NCBI RefSeq assembly: GCF_000427825.1
Contig: NZ_KE386593.1
Span: 661,847 to 725,846, forward strand
Length of the DNA stretch: 64,000 nucleotides
From: Thermocrispum municipale DSM 44069
GTDB taxonomy: Bacteria > Actinomycetota > Actinomycetes > Mycobacteriales > Pseudonocardiaceae
Direction: 5' to 3'
Shown: positions 43,947 to 53,579 of the stretch, in pieces
How the letters are laid out: each line of letters opens with the position of its first letter
How positions within the stretch are numbered: the stretch's first letter is position 1
The notes under the pieces: model-generated
The model's input: only the letters and a program-made list of their open reading frames with translations
Database searches by the model: none
Told to the model about the DNA's origin: nothing
Position numbers and translations under genes: made by a program

Positions 43947-44701
43947 GTGATCGGCCCGCTTCGCCGCACGGGGACGAGGTGCGCGACGGCGACGACTTGT
44001 CGGATCGGCCCGCTTCGCCGCACAGGGACGGCGTACGCGACGGCGACGGCGCGTCGGACGGTGACGCGCGGCCAGGCGGCATCCTGGACTGGGACGCTCC
44101 GGATCTCCCGGAGGAGCCCGCCGCCGGACCCGACTACTCGGACCCGGTCGACCACCTGGAGCGGGAAGCCGCCGGGCTCCCGCCGCTGGAGTCGCGCGAA
44201 CGCCCCGCAGGCCCACCACCGCGCGAGGTCACCCTGTCCGTCGTGCTCTGGCTCGCCGCCGCGGCGGCCACCGCGTTGGCGTTCATCCTGATGATCGTCG
44301 ACGTCGACGAGATCGCCGCGGCGAATGTGGCCGCCTACGAGCGCGCGATCCGCGCGGGCGACCCGATCATGCGCACCGACGTCACCGCGGAGGACGTCGA
44401 GGCCGGTGCTTCCGGATTGGCGTGGCTGCTGGGCAGTGGCGGCGTCATGCTGGCGATACTCGTGGTGACGTTCGCCTACCGGGTGCGCGAGGGGACCCGC
44501 TCAGCGCGGACGGTGTTGTCCGCGCTGACGCTGGTCATCGCGGCTTTCTGTGCCTTCTTGCCGGTCGAGTACGTCAACCTCGCGCACTGGATCGGACTTG
44601 CGCTGAGCGTGGTCGCGGCGGTTCTGCTTTTCCTGCCCGCGGCGAGCGCCTACCTTCCGAAGCTGCCGGTGGCGAAGCGTCGGTGGCGAGGTGGTCGGTG
44701 A
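43943..44701 (+). CDS. Four-helix membrane protein of unknown function after hemB
   Basis: 252 aa. The first 36 residues are two copies of an [14 protein letters not shown] unit encoded by a 54-bp direct repeat. A Pro/Asp/Glu-rich tail follows, then four transmembrane helices from about residue 98 to 240, with the loop [20 protein letters not shown] between the first two. No family is recognised with confidence; it takes the place of Rv0513. The 4-base overlaps at both ends tie it to hemB and to the next gene. Confidence 0.75.
   Translation: MSDRPASPHGDEVRDGDDLSDRPASPHRDGVRDGDGASDGDARPGGILDWDAPDLPEEPAAGPDYSDPVDHLEREAAGLPPLESRERPAGPPPREVTLSVVLWLAAAAATALAFILMIVDVDEIAAANVAAYERAIRAGDPIMRTDVTAEDVEAGASGLAWLLGSGGVMLAILVVTFAYRVREGTRSARTVLSALTLVIAAFCAFLPVEYVNLAHWIGLALSVVAAVLLFLPAASAYLPKLPVAKRRWRGGR
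43949..44056 (+). repeat. 54-bp direct repeat just past the hemB stop, inside the next gene
   Basis: GATCGGCCCGCTTCGCCGCAC starts at 43949 and again at 44003; the two 54-base copies are highly similar and in frame. The first copy begins three bases after the hemB TGA. It resembles the stop-anchored repeats elsewhere, but here the copies are part of an overlapping coding region. Confidence 0.8.
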
Positions 44702-45144
44702 GCGACAGCGAAGTGCTCTACGACGACCCAGGGGGCAGCTGGGCGGCGTTGGCCTTCCCCATCGTGCTGGTCGCGGTGGGCATCGGGGTGGAGGCGATGA
44801 CCGGCCCGGTGTTCTGGACCTTGTGGGTGCTCGCCGGCGGAGTGCTGCTGCTGTTCACCGTGCTGTGGGTCTACGCGCGGCGCCGGTTCTGCCGCGTGCG
44901 GGTCACCGCCACCGAGTTGACCCAGGGGTCCGAGGTGCTTGCCATCGACAAGATCGCCAAGGTGTTCCCCGCGTCGCCGCGCGACGAGCAGGTGCGCGAG
45001 TTGCGGATCCTCGGTGGCGGGCACACCGTGCCGCGCAAGTACCAGCCGGTGCGCTTGCAGCTGACCGACGACACCAGGGTGCTGGCGTGGGCGCGGGACG
45101 CCGAAGCGCTGCGCACCGCGCTGCGATCGGCCATCGGCACATGA
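44698..45144 (+). CDS. DUF3093-like small membrane protein
   Basis: 148 aa from GTG 44698, which overlaps the previous stop (GTGA). Two hydrophobic segments (about 17-63) precede a soluble part with a CRVRVTATELTQGSEVLAID strand and a C-terminal RLQLTDDTRVLAWARDAEAL. This resembles actinobacterial DUF3093, but the family call is from memory and moderate. Function is unknown. Confidence 0.65.
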   Translation: MSDSEVLYDDPGGSWAALAFPIVLVAVGIGVEAMTGPVFWTLWVLAGGVLLLFTVLWVYARRRFCRVRVTATELTQGSEVLAIDKIAKVFPASPRDEQVRELRILGGGHTVPRKYQPVRLQLTDDTRVLAWARDAEALRTALRSAIGT

Positions 45145-45156
45145 GAAGCTGACGAC

Positions 45157-45576
45157 GTGAGCATGACCAGAACATCGGGCGACGGGAGCACGCGGGCCGA
45201 GGAAGCGGCCCCAGCGGCCGGGCCGCAGGCGAGCGAGGCCGCTGCCGATCGTCCGGGACGGCTGCACCAGCCGTGGCGGGCGATCGTCGCCCTGGTCGAG
45301 CTGATCGTGGCGGCCGTGGCGGTGTGGCTGGCGTTCCGGCTGTGGAGCAACGGCATCACGCAGGTGCCCACGCCCGACGGGTCGGTGCAGCTCACCCACT
45401 ACCACGGCGACGCCATCAGCGGCGCGATCGGCGTGGGCCTGGTGGCCGTCCTGCTCGTGCTGGACGCCGTGCGCCAGGTGCTGCTCGCGGTGCGCGCGCG
45501 CCCGCGGCGCAAGAAGGGTGACGCCGAGCCGTGGCCGCCGTTCGACGAGGACGTCCGAGGAACCGGAGGACCATGA
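45157..45576 (+). CDS. Small two-helix membrane protein upstream of hemL
   Basis: 139 aa from GTG 45157 (ATG 45163 is also possible). A disordered N-terminus of about 40 residues precedes two transmembrane helices (about 45-65 and 86-108) with the loop [20 protein letters not shown] and a basic tail. Its stop overlaps the hemL start (ATGA), so it is translationally coupled to hemL. No family is recognised. Confidence 0.7.
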   Translation: MSMTRTSGDGSTRAEEAAPAAGPQASEAAADRPGRLHQPWRAIVALVELIVAAVAVWLAFRLWSNGITQVPTPDGSVQLTHYHGDAISGAIGVGLVAVLLVLDAVRQVLLAVRARPRRKKGDAEPWPPFDEDVRGTGGP

Positions 45577-46868
45577 CCTTCCAGGAGTCGCAAGCACTGT
45601 TCGACCGGGCCGCGACGCTCACCCCGGGTGGGGTGAACTCGCCGGTGCGTGCCTTCAAGGCGGTGGGCGGCACGCCGCGGTTCATGGTGTCGGGTTCCGG
45701 TGCCTACCTGCGGGACGCGGACGGCAACGAGTACGTCGACCTGGTGTCCTCCTGGGGGCCGATGATCCTCGGCCACGCGCACCCGGACGTCGTGCAGGCG
45801 GTGCAGGAGGCCGCGGCCTCCGGGCTGTCGTTCGGCACACCGACCAAGGGCGAGCTGGACCTGGCGGAGGAGATCATCAACCGGGTCGGCCCGGTGGAGC
45901 GGGTCCGGTTGGTCAACTCGGGCACGGAAGCCACCATGAGCGCGGTGCGCCTGGCGCGGGGCTTCACCGGCCGCAGCAAGATCATCAAGTTCGCCGGGTG
46001 CTACCACGGGCACGTCGACGCGCTGCTGGCACAAGCCGGGTCCGGTGTGGCCACGCTCGGCCTGCCGACGTCGCCCGGGGTGACGGGTGCGTCCGCGGCG
46101 GACACGCTCGTGCTGCCGTACAACGACCTCGACGCCGTCAAGCGGGCGTTCGCGGACAACGACGGTGAGATCGCGTGCGTGATCACCGAGGCCGCGGCGG
46201 GCAACATGGGCGCGGTCCCGCCCCGCGACGGCTTCAACGCCGGGCTGCGCGAGCTGTGCGACCAGCACGGTGCGTTGCTGATCATGGACGAGGTGATGAC
46301 CGGCTTCCGGGTGTCGCAGGCCGGGTGGTACGGGCTGGAGCAGATCGCCGGGGACCTGTACACGTTCGGCAAGGTCATGTCCGGTGGGCTTCCCGCGGCG
46401 GCGTTCGGTGGCCGCGCGGACGTGATGGAGCACCTCGCGCCCAGCGGCCCGGTCTACCAGGCGGGCACGCTGTCCGGTAACCCGGTGGCGGTCGCCGCCG
46501 GCCTGGCGACGCTGCGTGCCGCGGACGCCGAGGTCTACCGCGCGCTGGACCGCAACTCGCAGCAGCTCGGCGCGCTGCTGACCAACGCGCTGACCGCGGC
46601 TGGGGTGCCGCACACCGTGCAATACGCGGGCAACCTGCTCTCCGTCTTCTTCACCGACCAGCCGGTGCACGACTATGCAGGCGCGCAAGCCTCGGAGACG
46701 TTCCGCTTCGCGCCGTTCTTCCACGCGCTGCTGGAAGGCGGTGTCTACGCGCCGCCGAGCGCGTTCGAGGCGTGGTTCGTCAACGCGGCGATGGACGACG
46801 AGACGTTCGAGCGGATCGAGGCGGCGCTGCCCGCGGCAGCGGAAGCCGCGGCACGCGCCCAGGCGTGA
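45573..46868 (+). CDS. hemL: Glutamate-1-semialdehyde 2,1-aminomutase
   Basis: 431 aa, PLP enzyme giving 5-aminolevulinate from glutamate-1-semialdehyde. [63 protein letters not shown] and the PLP lysine Lys267 in [16 protein letters not shown] are canonical. ATG 45573 has GGAGGA before it. With hemA, hemB, hemC and hemD it completes the path to uroporphyrinogen III in this window. Confidence 0.95.
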   Translation: MTFQESQALFDRAATLTPGGVNSPVRAFKAVGGTPRFMVSGSGAYLRDADGNEYVDLVSSWGPMILGHAHPDVVQAVQEAAASGLSFGTPTKGELDLAEEIINRVGPVERVRLVNSGTEATMSAVRLARGFTGRSKIIKFAGCYHGHVDALLAQAGSGVATLGLPTSPGVTGASAADTLVLPYNDLDAVKRAFADNDGEIACVITEAAAGNMGAVPPRDGFNAGLRELCDQHGALLIMDEVMTGFRVSQAGWYGLEQIAGDLYTFGKVMSGGLPAAAFGGRADVMEHLAPSGPVYQAGTLSGNPVAVAAGLATLRAADAEVYRALDRNSQQLGALLTNALTAAGVPHTVQYAGNLLSVFFTDQPVHDYAGAQASETFRFAPFFHALLEGGVYAPPSAFEAWFVNAAMDDETFERIEAALPAAAEAAARAQA

Positions 46869-46972
46869 CGCGACGGTCGTGGTGTGGCTCATGAAGGGCC
46901 GTGCCCACCAGCGAGTACGTTCACACCGATGTGGCAAGCTGGACTCGTGACGGCGCACGAGCGGAGGCGTTC

Positions 46973-47608
46973 ATGACGGCGACGAAGGCCGTGGTGCATT
47001 TCGTACGGCACGGCGAGGTGCACAACCCCGAGGGTGTGCTGTACGGCAGGTTGCCCGGCTACAAGCTGTCGGCGACCGGTAACCAGCAGGCCCTCGCCGT
47101 CGCCGAATACCTCGCGAAGAACGACGTGACGTACGTGGTGGCCTCGCCCCTGCAGCGCGCGCAGGAGACCGCGGCACCGATCGCGGCCGCGCACCGCCTG
47201 GAGGTCGACACCGACGAGCAGCTGATCGAGTCGGAGAACTACTTCCAGGGCCTGCGGGTCTCGGTCGGTGACGGTGCGCTGCGGGAGCCGCGGCACTGGC
47301 ACAAGCTGATCAACCCGTTGCGGCCGTCGTGGGGCGAGCCGTACCTGCAGATCGCCCGCCGCATGATCGGTGCCGCCTACGCGGCACGGGAGGCGGCGGA
47401 GGGCCACGAGGCGGTGTGCGTGTCGCACCAGCTGCCGATCTGGACGTTGCGGCGATTCGTGGAGGGCAAGCGGCTGTGGCACGACCCGCGCAAGCGGGAG
47501 TGCTCACTGGCGTCGCTGACCAGCTTCGAGTTCACCGGGCACACCATCACCGCGATCCGGTACGCCGAGCCTGCCGGGCACACCGACCCGCGGGTGACCG
47601 GGGCATGA
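46973..47608 (+). CDS. Histidine phosphatase family protein (Rv0525-like)
   Basis: 211 aa from ATG 46973 (GGAGG at good spacing). VHFVRHGEVHNPEGVLYGRL holds the phospho-acceptor His, and a second His is in VCVSHQLPIWTLRRFV. LSATGNQQALAVAEYL and ASPLQRAQETAAPIA are usual for the branch 1 family. The substrate is unknown; the position before the cytochrome c maturation genes matches Rv0525. Stop overlaps the next start. Confidence 0.88.
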   Translation: MTATKAVVHFVRHGEVHNPEGVLYGRLPGYKLSATGNQQALAVAEYLAKNDVTYVVASPLQRAQETAAPIAAAHRLEVDTDEQLIESENYFQGLRVSVGDGALREPRHWHKLINPLRPSWGEPYLQIARRMIGAAYAAREAAEGHEAVCVSHQLPIWTLRRFVEGKRLWHDPRKRECSLASLTSFEFTGHTITAIRYAEPAGHTDPRVTGA

Positions 47609-48171
47609 GGCGAGCGCTGGCCCTGGTGGCCGGTCTGGTCCTGGCCCTCGCCGGATGCAGTACCGGCGACGACGCCGTGGTCAGCGGCTCGCAGTTCACG
47701 TTCGTCGCGCCGGGCGGCAAGACGCGCATCGAGTACTCGCCCGACGAGCGGCAACAGCTGACCGTCACCGGCGAAGACCTGATGAAGCCGGGCAAGCAGC
47801 TGTCCACCAAGGACTTCGCGGGCAAGGTCGTGGTGCTGAACGTGTGGGGCCAGTGGTGCCCACCGTGCCGGGTCGAAGCGCCCGAGCTGCAGCAGATCCA
47901 CGACCCGGACGGCGGCGTGGTGGTGCTGGGCATCGACGTGCGGGACCCGGTGCGCGAGACGGCACAGGACTTCCTGCGGGACCGCAAGCTCACCTACCCG
48001 TCGCTGTACGACCCGTCGGGGCGGGTGATGTTGCAGCTGAGGGGCCTGCCGCGCAACGTCGTACCGCTGACCCTGGTGCTGGACGAACAGCACCGGGTGG
48101 CCAACGTCTTCCTCGAACCGGTGCTGGCGTCGGACCTGAAACCGATCCTGCAGCGACTCACCGCCGAGTGA
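47605..48171 (+). CDS. TlpA/ResA-like thioredoxin lipoprotein for cytochrome c maturation
   Basis: 188 aa. A lipoprotein signal ends LALAGC (Cys18). The thioredoxin fold (about 50-185) has the redox motif WGQWCPPCRVEAPEL and a cis-Pro region VVPLTLVLDEQHRVAN. It should sit outside the membrane and keep apocytochrome c haem-binding cysteines reduced, receiving electrons through the CcdA protein encoded next. ATG overlaps the preceding stop. Confidence 0.92.
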   Translation: MRRALALVAGLVLALAGCSTGDDAVVSGSQFTFVAPGGKTRIEYSPDERQQLTVTGEDLMKPGKQLSTKDFAGKVVVLNVWGQWCPPCRVEAPELQQIHDPDGGVVVLGIDVRDPVRETAQDFLRDRKLTYPSLYDPSGRVMLQLRGLPRNVVPLTLVLDEQHRVANVFLEPVLASDLKPILQRLTAE

Positions 48172-48200
48172 TGCCGGACACGGCCTAGGCTAGGTGCCCG

Positions 48201-48971
48201 ATGGAACTCACCGAGCTGGCGATGTCAGGACCGCTGCTGTTGGCGGCCCTGCTGTCGCTGGCGGCCGGTGCGGTGTCGTTCGCGTCCCCGTGCGTCGTTC
48301 CGCTGGTCCCCGGATACCTGGCGTATCTGGCGGCCCTGGTCGGCGCTGACGCCCCGGCGGTCTCGACGGACGAGGGGCCCAAGCGCGGCCGGTACCGCGT
48401 GGTCGGCGCCGCCGCGTTGTTCGTGCTCGGGTTCACCGTGGTCTTCGCGGCGGGGGTCGGCAGCCTGGTGTGGCTGGCCGACGCGCTGCTGGCGAACCAG
48501 GACCTGCTGCAGCGCGTGGGCGGCGTGATCACCATCGTCATGGCGCTGGTGTTCCTCGGCCTGGTGCCGATGCTGCAGCATGACGTCCGGCCGCGGTTCG
48601 TGCCGCGGATGGGCCTGTGGGGAGCGCCCGTCCTCGGTGGTGTGTTCGCGCTGGGCTGGACCCCGTGCCTCGGGCCGACCCTCGCCGGCGTGCTCGCCAT
48701 CGCCTCCGCGACCGGTGACAGCGCGATCCGCGGGTACTTCCTGGTGGTCGTCTACTGCATCGGGCTCGGTGTGCCGTTCCTGCTCATCGCGCTGGGTGCG
48801 GGTTGGGCCGTGCGTGCGGCGGGCTGGCTGCGCCGCCGGGTCCGCGCGGTCCAGATCACCGGCGGTGTGCTGCTGTTGGCCGTGGGACTGCTGCTGGTCA
48901 GCGGCCTGTGGGCGGACATCGTGGCGTGGCTGCGGGACGGCTTCATCTCCGACACGGAGCTGCCGCTGTGA
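48201..48971 (+). CDS. ccdA: Cytochrome c biogenesis protein CcdA
   Basis: 256 aa with six transmembrane segments. The paired redox cysteines are in SFASPCVVPLVPGYLAYL and ALGWTPCLGPTLAGVLAIA. CcdA moves electrons from cytosolic thioredoxin to the outside thiol protein. It is followed by resB and ccsB with four-base overlaps, so this is a system II maturation operon. Confidence 0.93.
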   Translation: MELTELAMSGPLLLAALLSLAAGAVSFASPCVVPLVPGYLAYLAALVGADAPAVSTDEGPKRGRYRVVGAAALFVLGFTVVFAAGVGSLVWLADALLANQDLLQRVGGVITIVMALVFLGLVPMLQHDVRPRFVPRMGLWGAPVLGGVFALGWTPCLGPTLAGVLAIASATGDSAIRGYFLVVVYCIGLGVPFLLIALGAGWAVRAAGWLRRRVRAVQITGGVLLLAVGLLLVSGLWADIVAWLRDGFISDTELPL

Positions 48972-50560
48972 CCACTGGATACGTCAACACGCCCGCGCGC
49001 AGAGCGCTCGCCTTCGCGCGCAACACGTGGCGCGGCCTCACCTCGATGCGGACCGCGCTGATCCTGCTGTTCCTGCTCGCGCTGGCCGCGCTGCCCGGCG
49101 CGATGCTGCCGCAGTACTCGCTGAACACCCCGAAGGTCGAGCAGTACATCGCCGAGCACGGTTGGTGGGGCGAACTGCTGGATGCGCTCGGCTTCTTCGA
49201 GGTGTACTCCAGCGTCTGGTTCTCGGCGATCTACCTGCTGCTGATGGTGTCGATCATCGGCTGCTTGTTGCCCAGGTGCCTGGAGTACCTGCGAGCATTG
49301 CGGGCCGAGCCGGTGCTCACCCCGCGCAACCTGTCCCGGCTGCCGCATTTCCGCGAGGCCCACGTCGACGCCACACCGGACGAGGTGCTGGACCGGGCGA
49401 AGCAGCGCCTGCGTGGCTGGCGGATGACCGAGCGCACCGAGGGTGCCGGTGCCAGCATCAGCGCGGAGCGCGGTTATGTGCGCGAAGCAGGCAACCTGGT
49501 CTTCCACTTCGCCTTGCTCGGGCTGATCGTGTGCGTGGCGCTCGGCAAGCTGTTCGGCTACGAGGGCCAGGTCATCGTGCACGCCGGAGGTGGCCCGGAC
49601 TCGGAGTTCTGCAACTCGGGCATCTACGCCTACGACTCGTTCGAGCCCGGGCTGCAGGTGGACGGCACGGAGTTGACGCCGTTCTGTATCCGGGTCACCG
49701 ACTACCAGCCGGAGTTCCTGCCGAACGGCCAGCCCGCGTCGTTCCGTGCCGAGCTCGAGTACTCCGCGGGCGAGGATCTGGCAGCGGACCGCTGGAAGTC
49801 GCACCAGCTGGAGGTGAACAATCCGCTGCGGACCGAGGGGGACCGTGTCTACCTGCTCGGCCACGGTTTCGCTCCGGAGTTCACCGTCACCTTCCCGGAC
49901 GGCACCAAGCGAGTGCAGGCCACGCAGTGGCGCCCGGCCGACCAGACCACGTTCCTGTCCGACGGCGCCACGAAGTTCGACCCGCCGGGCGTCACCGACC
50001 CCCGTGAGCGGCGCAAACAACAGCTGGCCGTCACCGGACTGTTCGCCCCGACCGCGGCATTTCACGGCAAGGTGCTGACGTCGGCGGGCCCGCAGCTGAA
50101 AGATCCCGCGGTGGCCGTCGACGTGCTGCGTGGTGACCTCGGTCTGGAGAGCGGTCGCAGCCAGTCGATCTTCTCGGTGGACCAGGAGATGATCGAGCAG
50201 AAGCGGCTCAAGCGGGTGGCCAGGGAGAACCTTCGGCCCGGCGAATCCGTGGTACTCGATGACGGTACGAAAGTCGAGTTCTCCGGGGTGAAACGCTGGG
50301 TGTCCCTGCAGGTGTCGCACGATCCCGCCCAAGAGGCGGTGCTCGGCTTCGCGGTCGCCATGATGGTCGGCCTGCTGCTGTCGTTGCTGATCAAGCGACG
50401 GCGAATCTGGATCCGCGTCACCCCACCGGGCGATTCGACGACCGAAAGACGTACTGTTGTGCAGGTCGGGGGCTTGGCTAGGACCGATCAAGCCGGGTAC
50501 GGCGAGGAGTTCACCGCCATCGCCGACGAACTGCTGCGGGCAAAGGAGCAGGCGCGATGA
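48968..50560 (+). CDS. resB: ResB-family cytochrome c biogenesis protein
   Basis: 530 aa from GTG 48968, overlapping the ccdA stop (GTGA). Three early transmembrane helices (about 30-50, 80-105 and 180-198) and one near 463-480 flank a large outside domain of about 270 residues. MRTALILLFLLALAALPGAM and PRCLEYLRALRAEP are typical of ResB. With CcsB it forms the haem delivery and ligation complex. Ends with an acidic cytosolic tail. Confidence 0.93.
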   Translation: MTTGYVNTPARRALAFARNTWRGLTSMRTALILLFLLALAALPGAMLPQYSLNTPKVEQYIAEHGWWGELLDALGFFEVYSSVWFSAIYLLLMVSIIGCLLPRCLEYLRALRAEPVLTPRNLSRLPHFREAHVDATPDEVLDRAKQRLRGWRMTERTEGAGASISAERGYVREAGNLVFHFALLGLIVCVALGKLFGYEGQVIVHAGGGPDSEFCNSGIYAYDSFEPGLQVDGTELTPFCIRVTDYQPEFLPNGQPASFRAELEYSAGEDLAADRWKSHQLEVNNPLRTEGDRVYLLGHGFAPEFTVTFPDGTKRVQATQWRPADQTTFLSDGATKFDPPGVTDPRERRKQQLAVTGLFAPTAAFHGKVLTSAGPQLKDPAVAVDVLRGDLGLESGRSQSIFSVDQEMIEQKRLKRVARENLRPGESVVLDDGTKVEFSGVKRWVSLQVSHDPAQEAVLGFAVAMMVGLLLSLLIKRRRIWIRVTPPGDSTTERRTVVQVGGLARTDQAGYGEEFTAIADELLRAKEQAR

Positions 50561-51528
50561 CCGCGTATTCGCAATTCAGCGATTGGTCGTACACCACCGC
50601 TGCGGCCATTTACGTGCTGGCCATGGTGTTCGTGCTGGTCGAGCAGGCGTTCGGCCGCGTGGCCAAACAGCGGGTCGCCCAGCGTGACCAGGCCAAACAG
50701 CGCGCCCTGGTGGGTGCGGGAGCATCCGTGCCCGAGTCGGGACCGCCTGCCGAGCCTCCGGTCAGCAGGCCCTCGGCGGGGCGGCCCGAGCGGTTCGGCC
50801 GGATGGGTGTGTCGCTCATCGTGCTCGGCGGGCTGCTGCACCTGGCGGCGTTGGTGCTGCGCGGGTTCGCGGCCGGGCGTGCGCCGTGGGGCAACATGTA
50901 CGAGTACCTCATGGCGCTGTCGTTCGTCGCCGTGGTGACCTGGCTGGTGGTGCTGCGCAGGTATCCGCTGCGCCACCTGTCGGCGTTCGTGCTGCTGCCC
51001 GTGGCCGTGTTGATGTTCGTCGGCGGCACGCTCTACACCGAAGCCGGGCCGTTGGTGCCCGCCCTGCAGTCGTACTGGCTGGTCATCCACGTGGCGGCAG
51101 CGATCATCGCCTCCGGCATGTTCCTGGTTCCCGGGGTGGCCAGCGTGCTGTTCCTGATGCGGCTCGCCAACGAGGGCAACCCGAAGCGGTTCGCCCGCCT
51201 CTCCCAGCGGCTGCCCGCCAAGGAGGTGCTGGACCGGATCGCCTACCGCACCAGCGTGCTGGCGTTCCCGATCTACACGTTCGGCGTGTTCTGTGGCGCG
51301 ATCTGGGCCGAGTCGGCCTGGGGCCGGTTCTGGGACTGGGACCCCAAGGAGACCGTGTCGTTCATCGCGTGGGTCGTCTACGCGGCCTACCTGCACGCCA
51401 GGGCGACGGCCGGATGGCGGGGCAAGCCCGCAGCGTGGATCAACACCGCGGGATTCGCCTGTATCGTGTTCAACTTCTTCTTCGTCAACTTGGTCACCAC
51501 CGGCTTGCACTCGTACGCAGGCGTCTGA
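50557..51528 (+). CDS. ccsB: Cytochrome c biogenesis protein CcsB/CcsA type
   Basis: 323 aa with about eight transmembrane helices. The haem-binding WWD-type motif is WAESAWGRFWDWDPKETVSF, preceded by the conserved His region SYWLVIHVAAAIIASG and followed by AYLHARATAGWRG. Its ATG overlaps the resB stop. It exports haem and, with ResB, joins it to apocytochrome c. Confidence 0.94.
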   Translation: MTAYSQFSDWSYTTAAAIYVLAMVFVLVEQAFGRVAKQRVAQRDQAKQRALVGAGASVPESGPPAEPPVSRPSAGRPERFGRMGVSLIVLGGLLHLAALVLRGFAAGRAPWGNMYEYLMALSFVAVVTWLVVLRRYPLRHLSAFVLLPVAVLMFVGGTLYTEAGPLVPALQSYWLVIHVAAAIIASGMFLVPGVASVLFLMRLANEGNPKRFARLSQRLPAKEVLDRIAYRTSVLAFPIYTFGVFCGAIWAESAWGRFWDWDPKETVSFIAWVVYAAYLHARATAGWRGKPAAWINTAGFACIVFNFFFVNLVTTGLHSYAGV

Positions 51529-51628
51529 GCGGCCGGCCGCGGTTGCCGAAGTGTCGAAACTCCGCGTAGTGGGGACTACCGTTGCGCGTGATCGGTAAAG
51601 CACTGGTCGGGTGAGTGGAGGACGTCGA

Positions 51629-53110
51629 GTGAGTGAGCCACACCAGGAAGCGGGCCACCCAGCCTCCGGCAGTGCGCCCGAGGCAAGCGGTGTCGAGGAA
51701 CAGTCGCAAACCCAGGTGGCGCAGGAGAACGAGGACACCACGACCAGGGCGGCCGGTACCGGGAAATCCGTAAGCACTGACGGTGCGACGGACGCGGAGG
51801 CGGACACCGACTCGCACGCGCACCCCGGCACGCCCCGGCACGCGGCGTCCAAGACGCAGACGGTCCGGCAGGAGGAAGTTCCGCCGGTCGTGCCGGACAT
51901 GTACGCGCGGCCGTCCGAGCAGTCCGCCGATCACCACCCGGCTCCGGCCTACGGCCAGTATCCGGCGAACCAGCCGACGTCCGGTCCGATGCCCGTACAG
52001 CCGGTGTATCAGCACCTGGCGGCCGACCAGCAGCCGGGCTACCAGGCGATGCCGCAGGGCGCGCAGCCGGCTCAGCAGATGCCTCCGCAGCAGGCACCGA
52101 TGGGCGCGCCGCCCCAGGCGCAACCGATGCCCGGCCAGCAGCCGCCGCCTCCGCAGGCGCAGCAGCGCAAACAGGGCAGGCACGCCCGCACGGGCGGGGA
52201 CGACCTGGCGTCCGCGCAGCTCATCAAGCCGGTCAAGCGGCGTCCGCAGTCCGGCTGGCGCAAGGCCGTGTACGTCGCCACCGGTCACCTGATCAACCCC
52301 GGCGAGAGCCCGAAGGACAAGCTGAAGCGTGAGCTGATCGCGCGGATCAACCAGCCGCTGCGCGGGTGCTACAAGATCGCGATGCTCAGCCTCAAGGGCG
52401 GCGTCGGCAAGACCACGACGACCGCGACGCTGGGCGCGACGTTCGCGTCGCTGCGAGGCGACCGGGTCATCGCGGTGGACGCGAACCCGGACCGCGGGAC
52501 GCTGTCGCAGAAGATCCCGATGGAGACGACGGCGACCGTGCGGCACCTGCTGCGGGACGCCGACAGAATCACCCGCTACAGCGACATCCGGGCGTACACG
52601 TCACAGGGTTCGAGCAGGCTGGAGATCTTGGCCAGCGAGCAGGACCCCGCGGTGTCCGAGGCGTTCTCCGAGCGCGACTACCGGCGCACGGTCGACCTGC
52701 TCGAGCACTTCTACAACATCGTGCTCACCGACTGCGGGACCGGGTTGATGCACAGCGCCATGAAGGGCGTGCTGGACCTGGCGGACTCGCTGGTGGTGGT
52801 GTCGTCGGGCTCGGTCGACGGGGCGCGGAGCGCGTCGGCCACGCTCGACTGGCTGGACGCGCACGGCTACGGCGATCTGGTCAAGCGGTCGGTCGCGGTG
52901 ATCAACTCGGTGCGGCCGAAGATGAGCTCGGTGGATCTGGACAAGCTGGAGGCGCACTTCGGTGCGCGGACCAGGGTGGTCTGCCGGATCCCGTTCGACC
53001 CGCACCTGGAGGAAGGTGCGGAGATCGAGCTGGATCGGCTGCAGGAGGACACTCGGCTGGCCCTGCTGCGGTTGGCCGCCTCGGTGGCCGACGCCTTCCC
53101 CGCGCAGTAG
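51629..53110 (+). CDS. MinD/ParA-type ATPase with disordered N-terminus (Rv0530/EspI-like)
   Basis: 493 aa from GTG 51629 (GGAGGA upstream). The first 190 residues are Pro/Gln/Ala-rich and likely disordered. A deviant Walker A KGGVGKTTTTATLGATFA starts at residue 256, then IAVDANPDRGTLSQK and VLTDCGTGLMHSAMKGVLD. This is the MinD/ParA class seen near ccsB in mycobacteria (Rv0530) and in EspI of type VII secretion. No secretion genes are nearby here, so the cargo is unknown. The gene end seeds a repeat array. Confidence 0.85.
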   Translation: MSEPHQEAGHPASGSAPEASGVEEQSQTQVAQENEDTTTRAAGTGKSVSTDGATDAEADTDSHAHPGTPRHAASKTQTVRQEEVPPVVPDMYARPSEQSADHHPAPAYGQYPANQPTSGPMPVQPVYQHLAADQQPGYQAMPQGAQPAQQMPPQQAPMGAPPQAQPMPGQQPPPPQAQQRKQGRHARTGGDDLASAQLIKPVKRRPQSGWRKAVYVATGHLINPGESPKDKLKRELIARINQPLRGCYKIAMLSLKGGVGKTTTTATLGATFASLRGDRVIAVDANPDRGTLSQKIPMETTATVRHLLRDADRITRYSDIRAYTSQGSSRLEILASEQDPAVSEAFSERDYRRTVDLLEHFYNIVLTDCGTGLMHSAMKGVLDLADSLVVVSSGSVDGARSASATLDWLDAHGYGDLVKRSVAVINSVRPKMSSVDLDKLEAHFGARTRVVCRIPFDPHLEEGAEIELDRLQEDTRLALLRLAASVADAFPAQ

Positions 53111-53350
53111 AGCGCACGCAGGAGTGGCCGCCTCACGCAGCGGCAGCAGAGGGCTCGCCGGATTGGCCGCTTTCCCGGCGGCAGGAGAGCGCCGCAGGAG
53201 ATGCTGGACCCTCCGAGCAATCCCGGAGCGGGCTCGCCGTGTGGCCGATCCAGGGGCCGTGGCCGGGCACTCTCCTAAGCCTTGATTCAGCACGCAGCAG
53301 AGCTCACGCCGGAATGACCGCTTCACGCAGCAGAACGTCCGCTGCCAGGC
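53086..53350 (+). repeat. About 38-bp tandem array starting at the 3' end of the ATPase gene
   Basis: The gene's end GTGGCCGAC...GCGCAGTAGAGCGC (stop at 53108) is echoed as GTGGCCGCC...GGCAGCAGAGGGC (53147) and TTGGCCGCT...GGCAGGAGAGCGC (53185), steps 39 and 38. Two later units have GCAGCAGA at 53298 and 53331. The stop triplet TAG becomes CAG or GAG in the copies. A more degraded stretch lies between. Confidence 0.8.
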
Positions 53351-53525
53351 CATCCTGCGCGGTCGAAGCGACGTCGCCGTGCACAGTGCGCCCGCGCGAG
53401 ATGCGCGCGAGGGAACCTCGGAGCGCAGCTTTAGTGCGGTGGAGGTCGTCCGCATGCCGCCGCCCACCGTTCGCGCGGGCTGCCGCGTGCGGCTCAGTGC
53501 CAGCCGTCAACAGCCCGGGACACGA

Positions 53526-53558
53526 CGAAGCCGCGGACCCGTGCAGCCCGCGGCTTCG
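53526..53558 (-). terminator. Hairpin terminator for the small - strand membrane gene
   Basis: An 11-bp perfect stem (53526-53536 with 53548-53558) and an 11-base loop, 22 bases past the stop of the 68-aa gene. No repeat array is seen on this side. Confidence 0.6.
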
Positions 53559-53579
53559 ATCGGCGCTATACGTTCGGCG

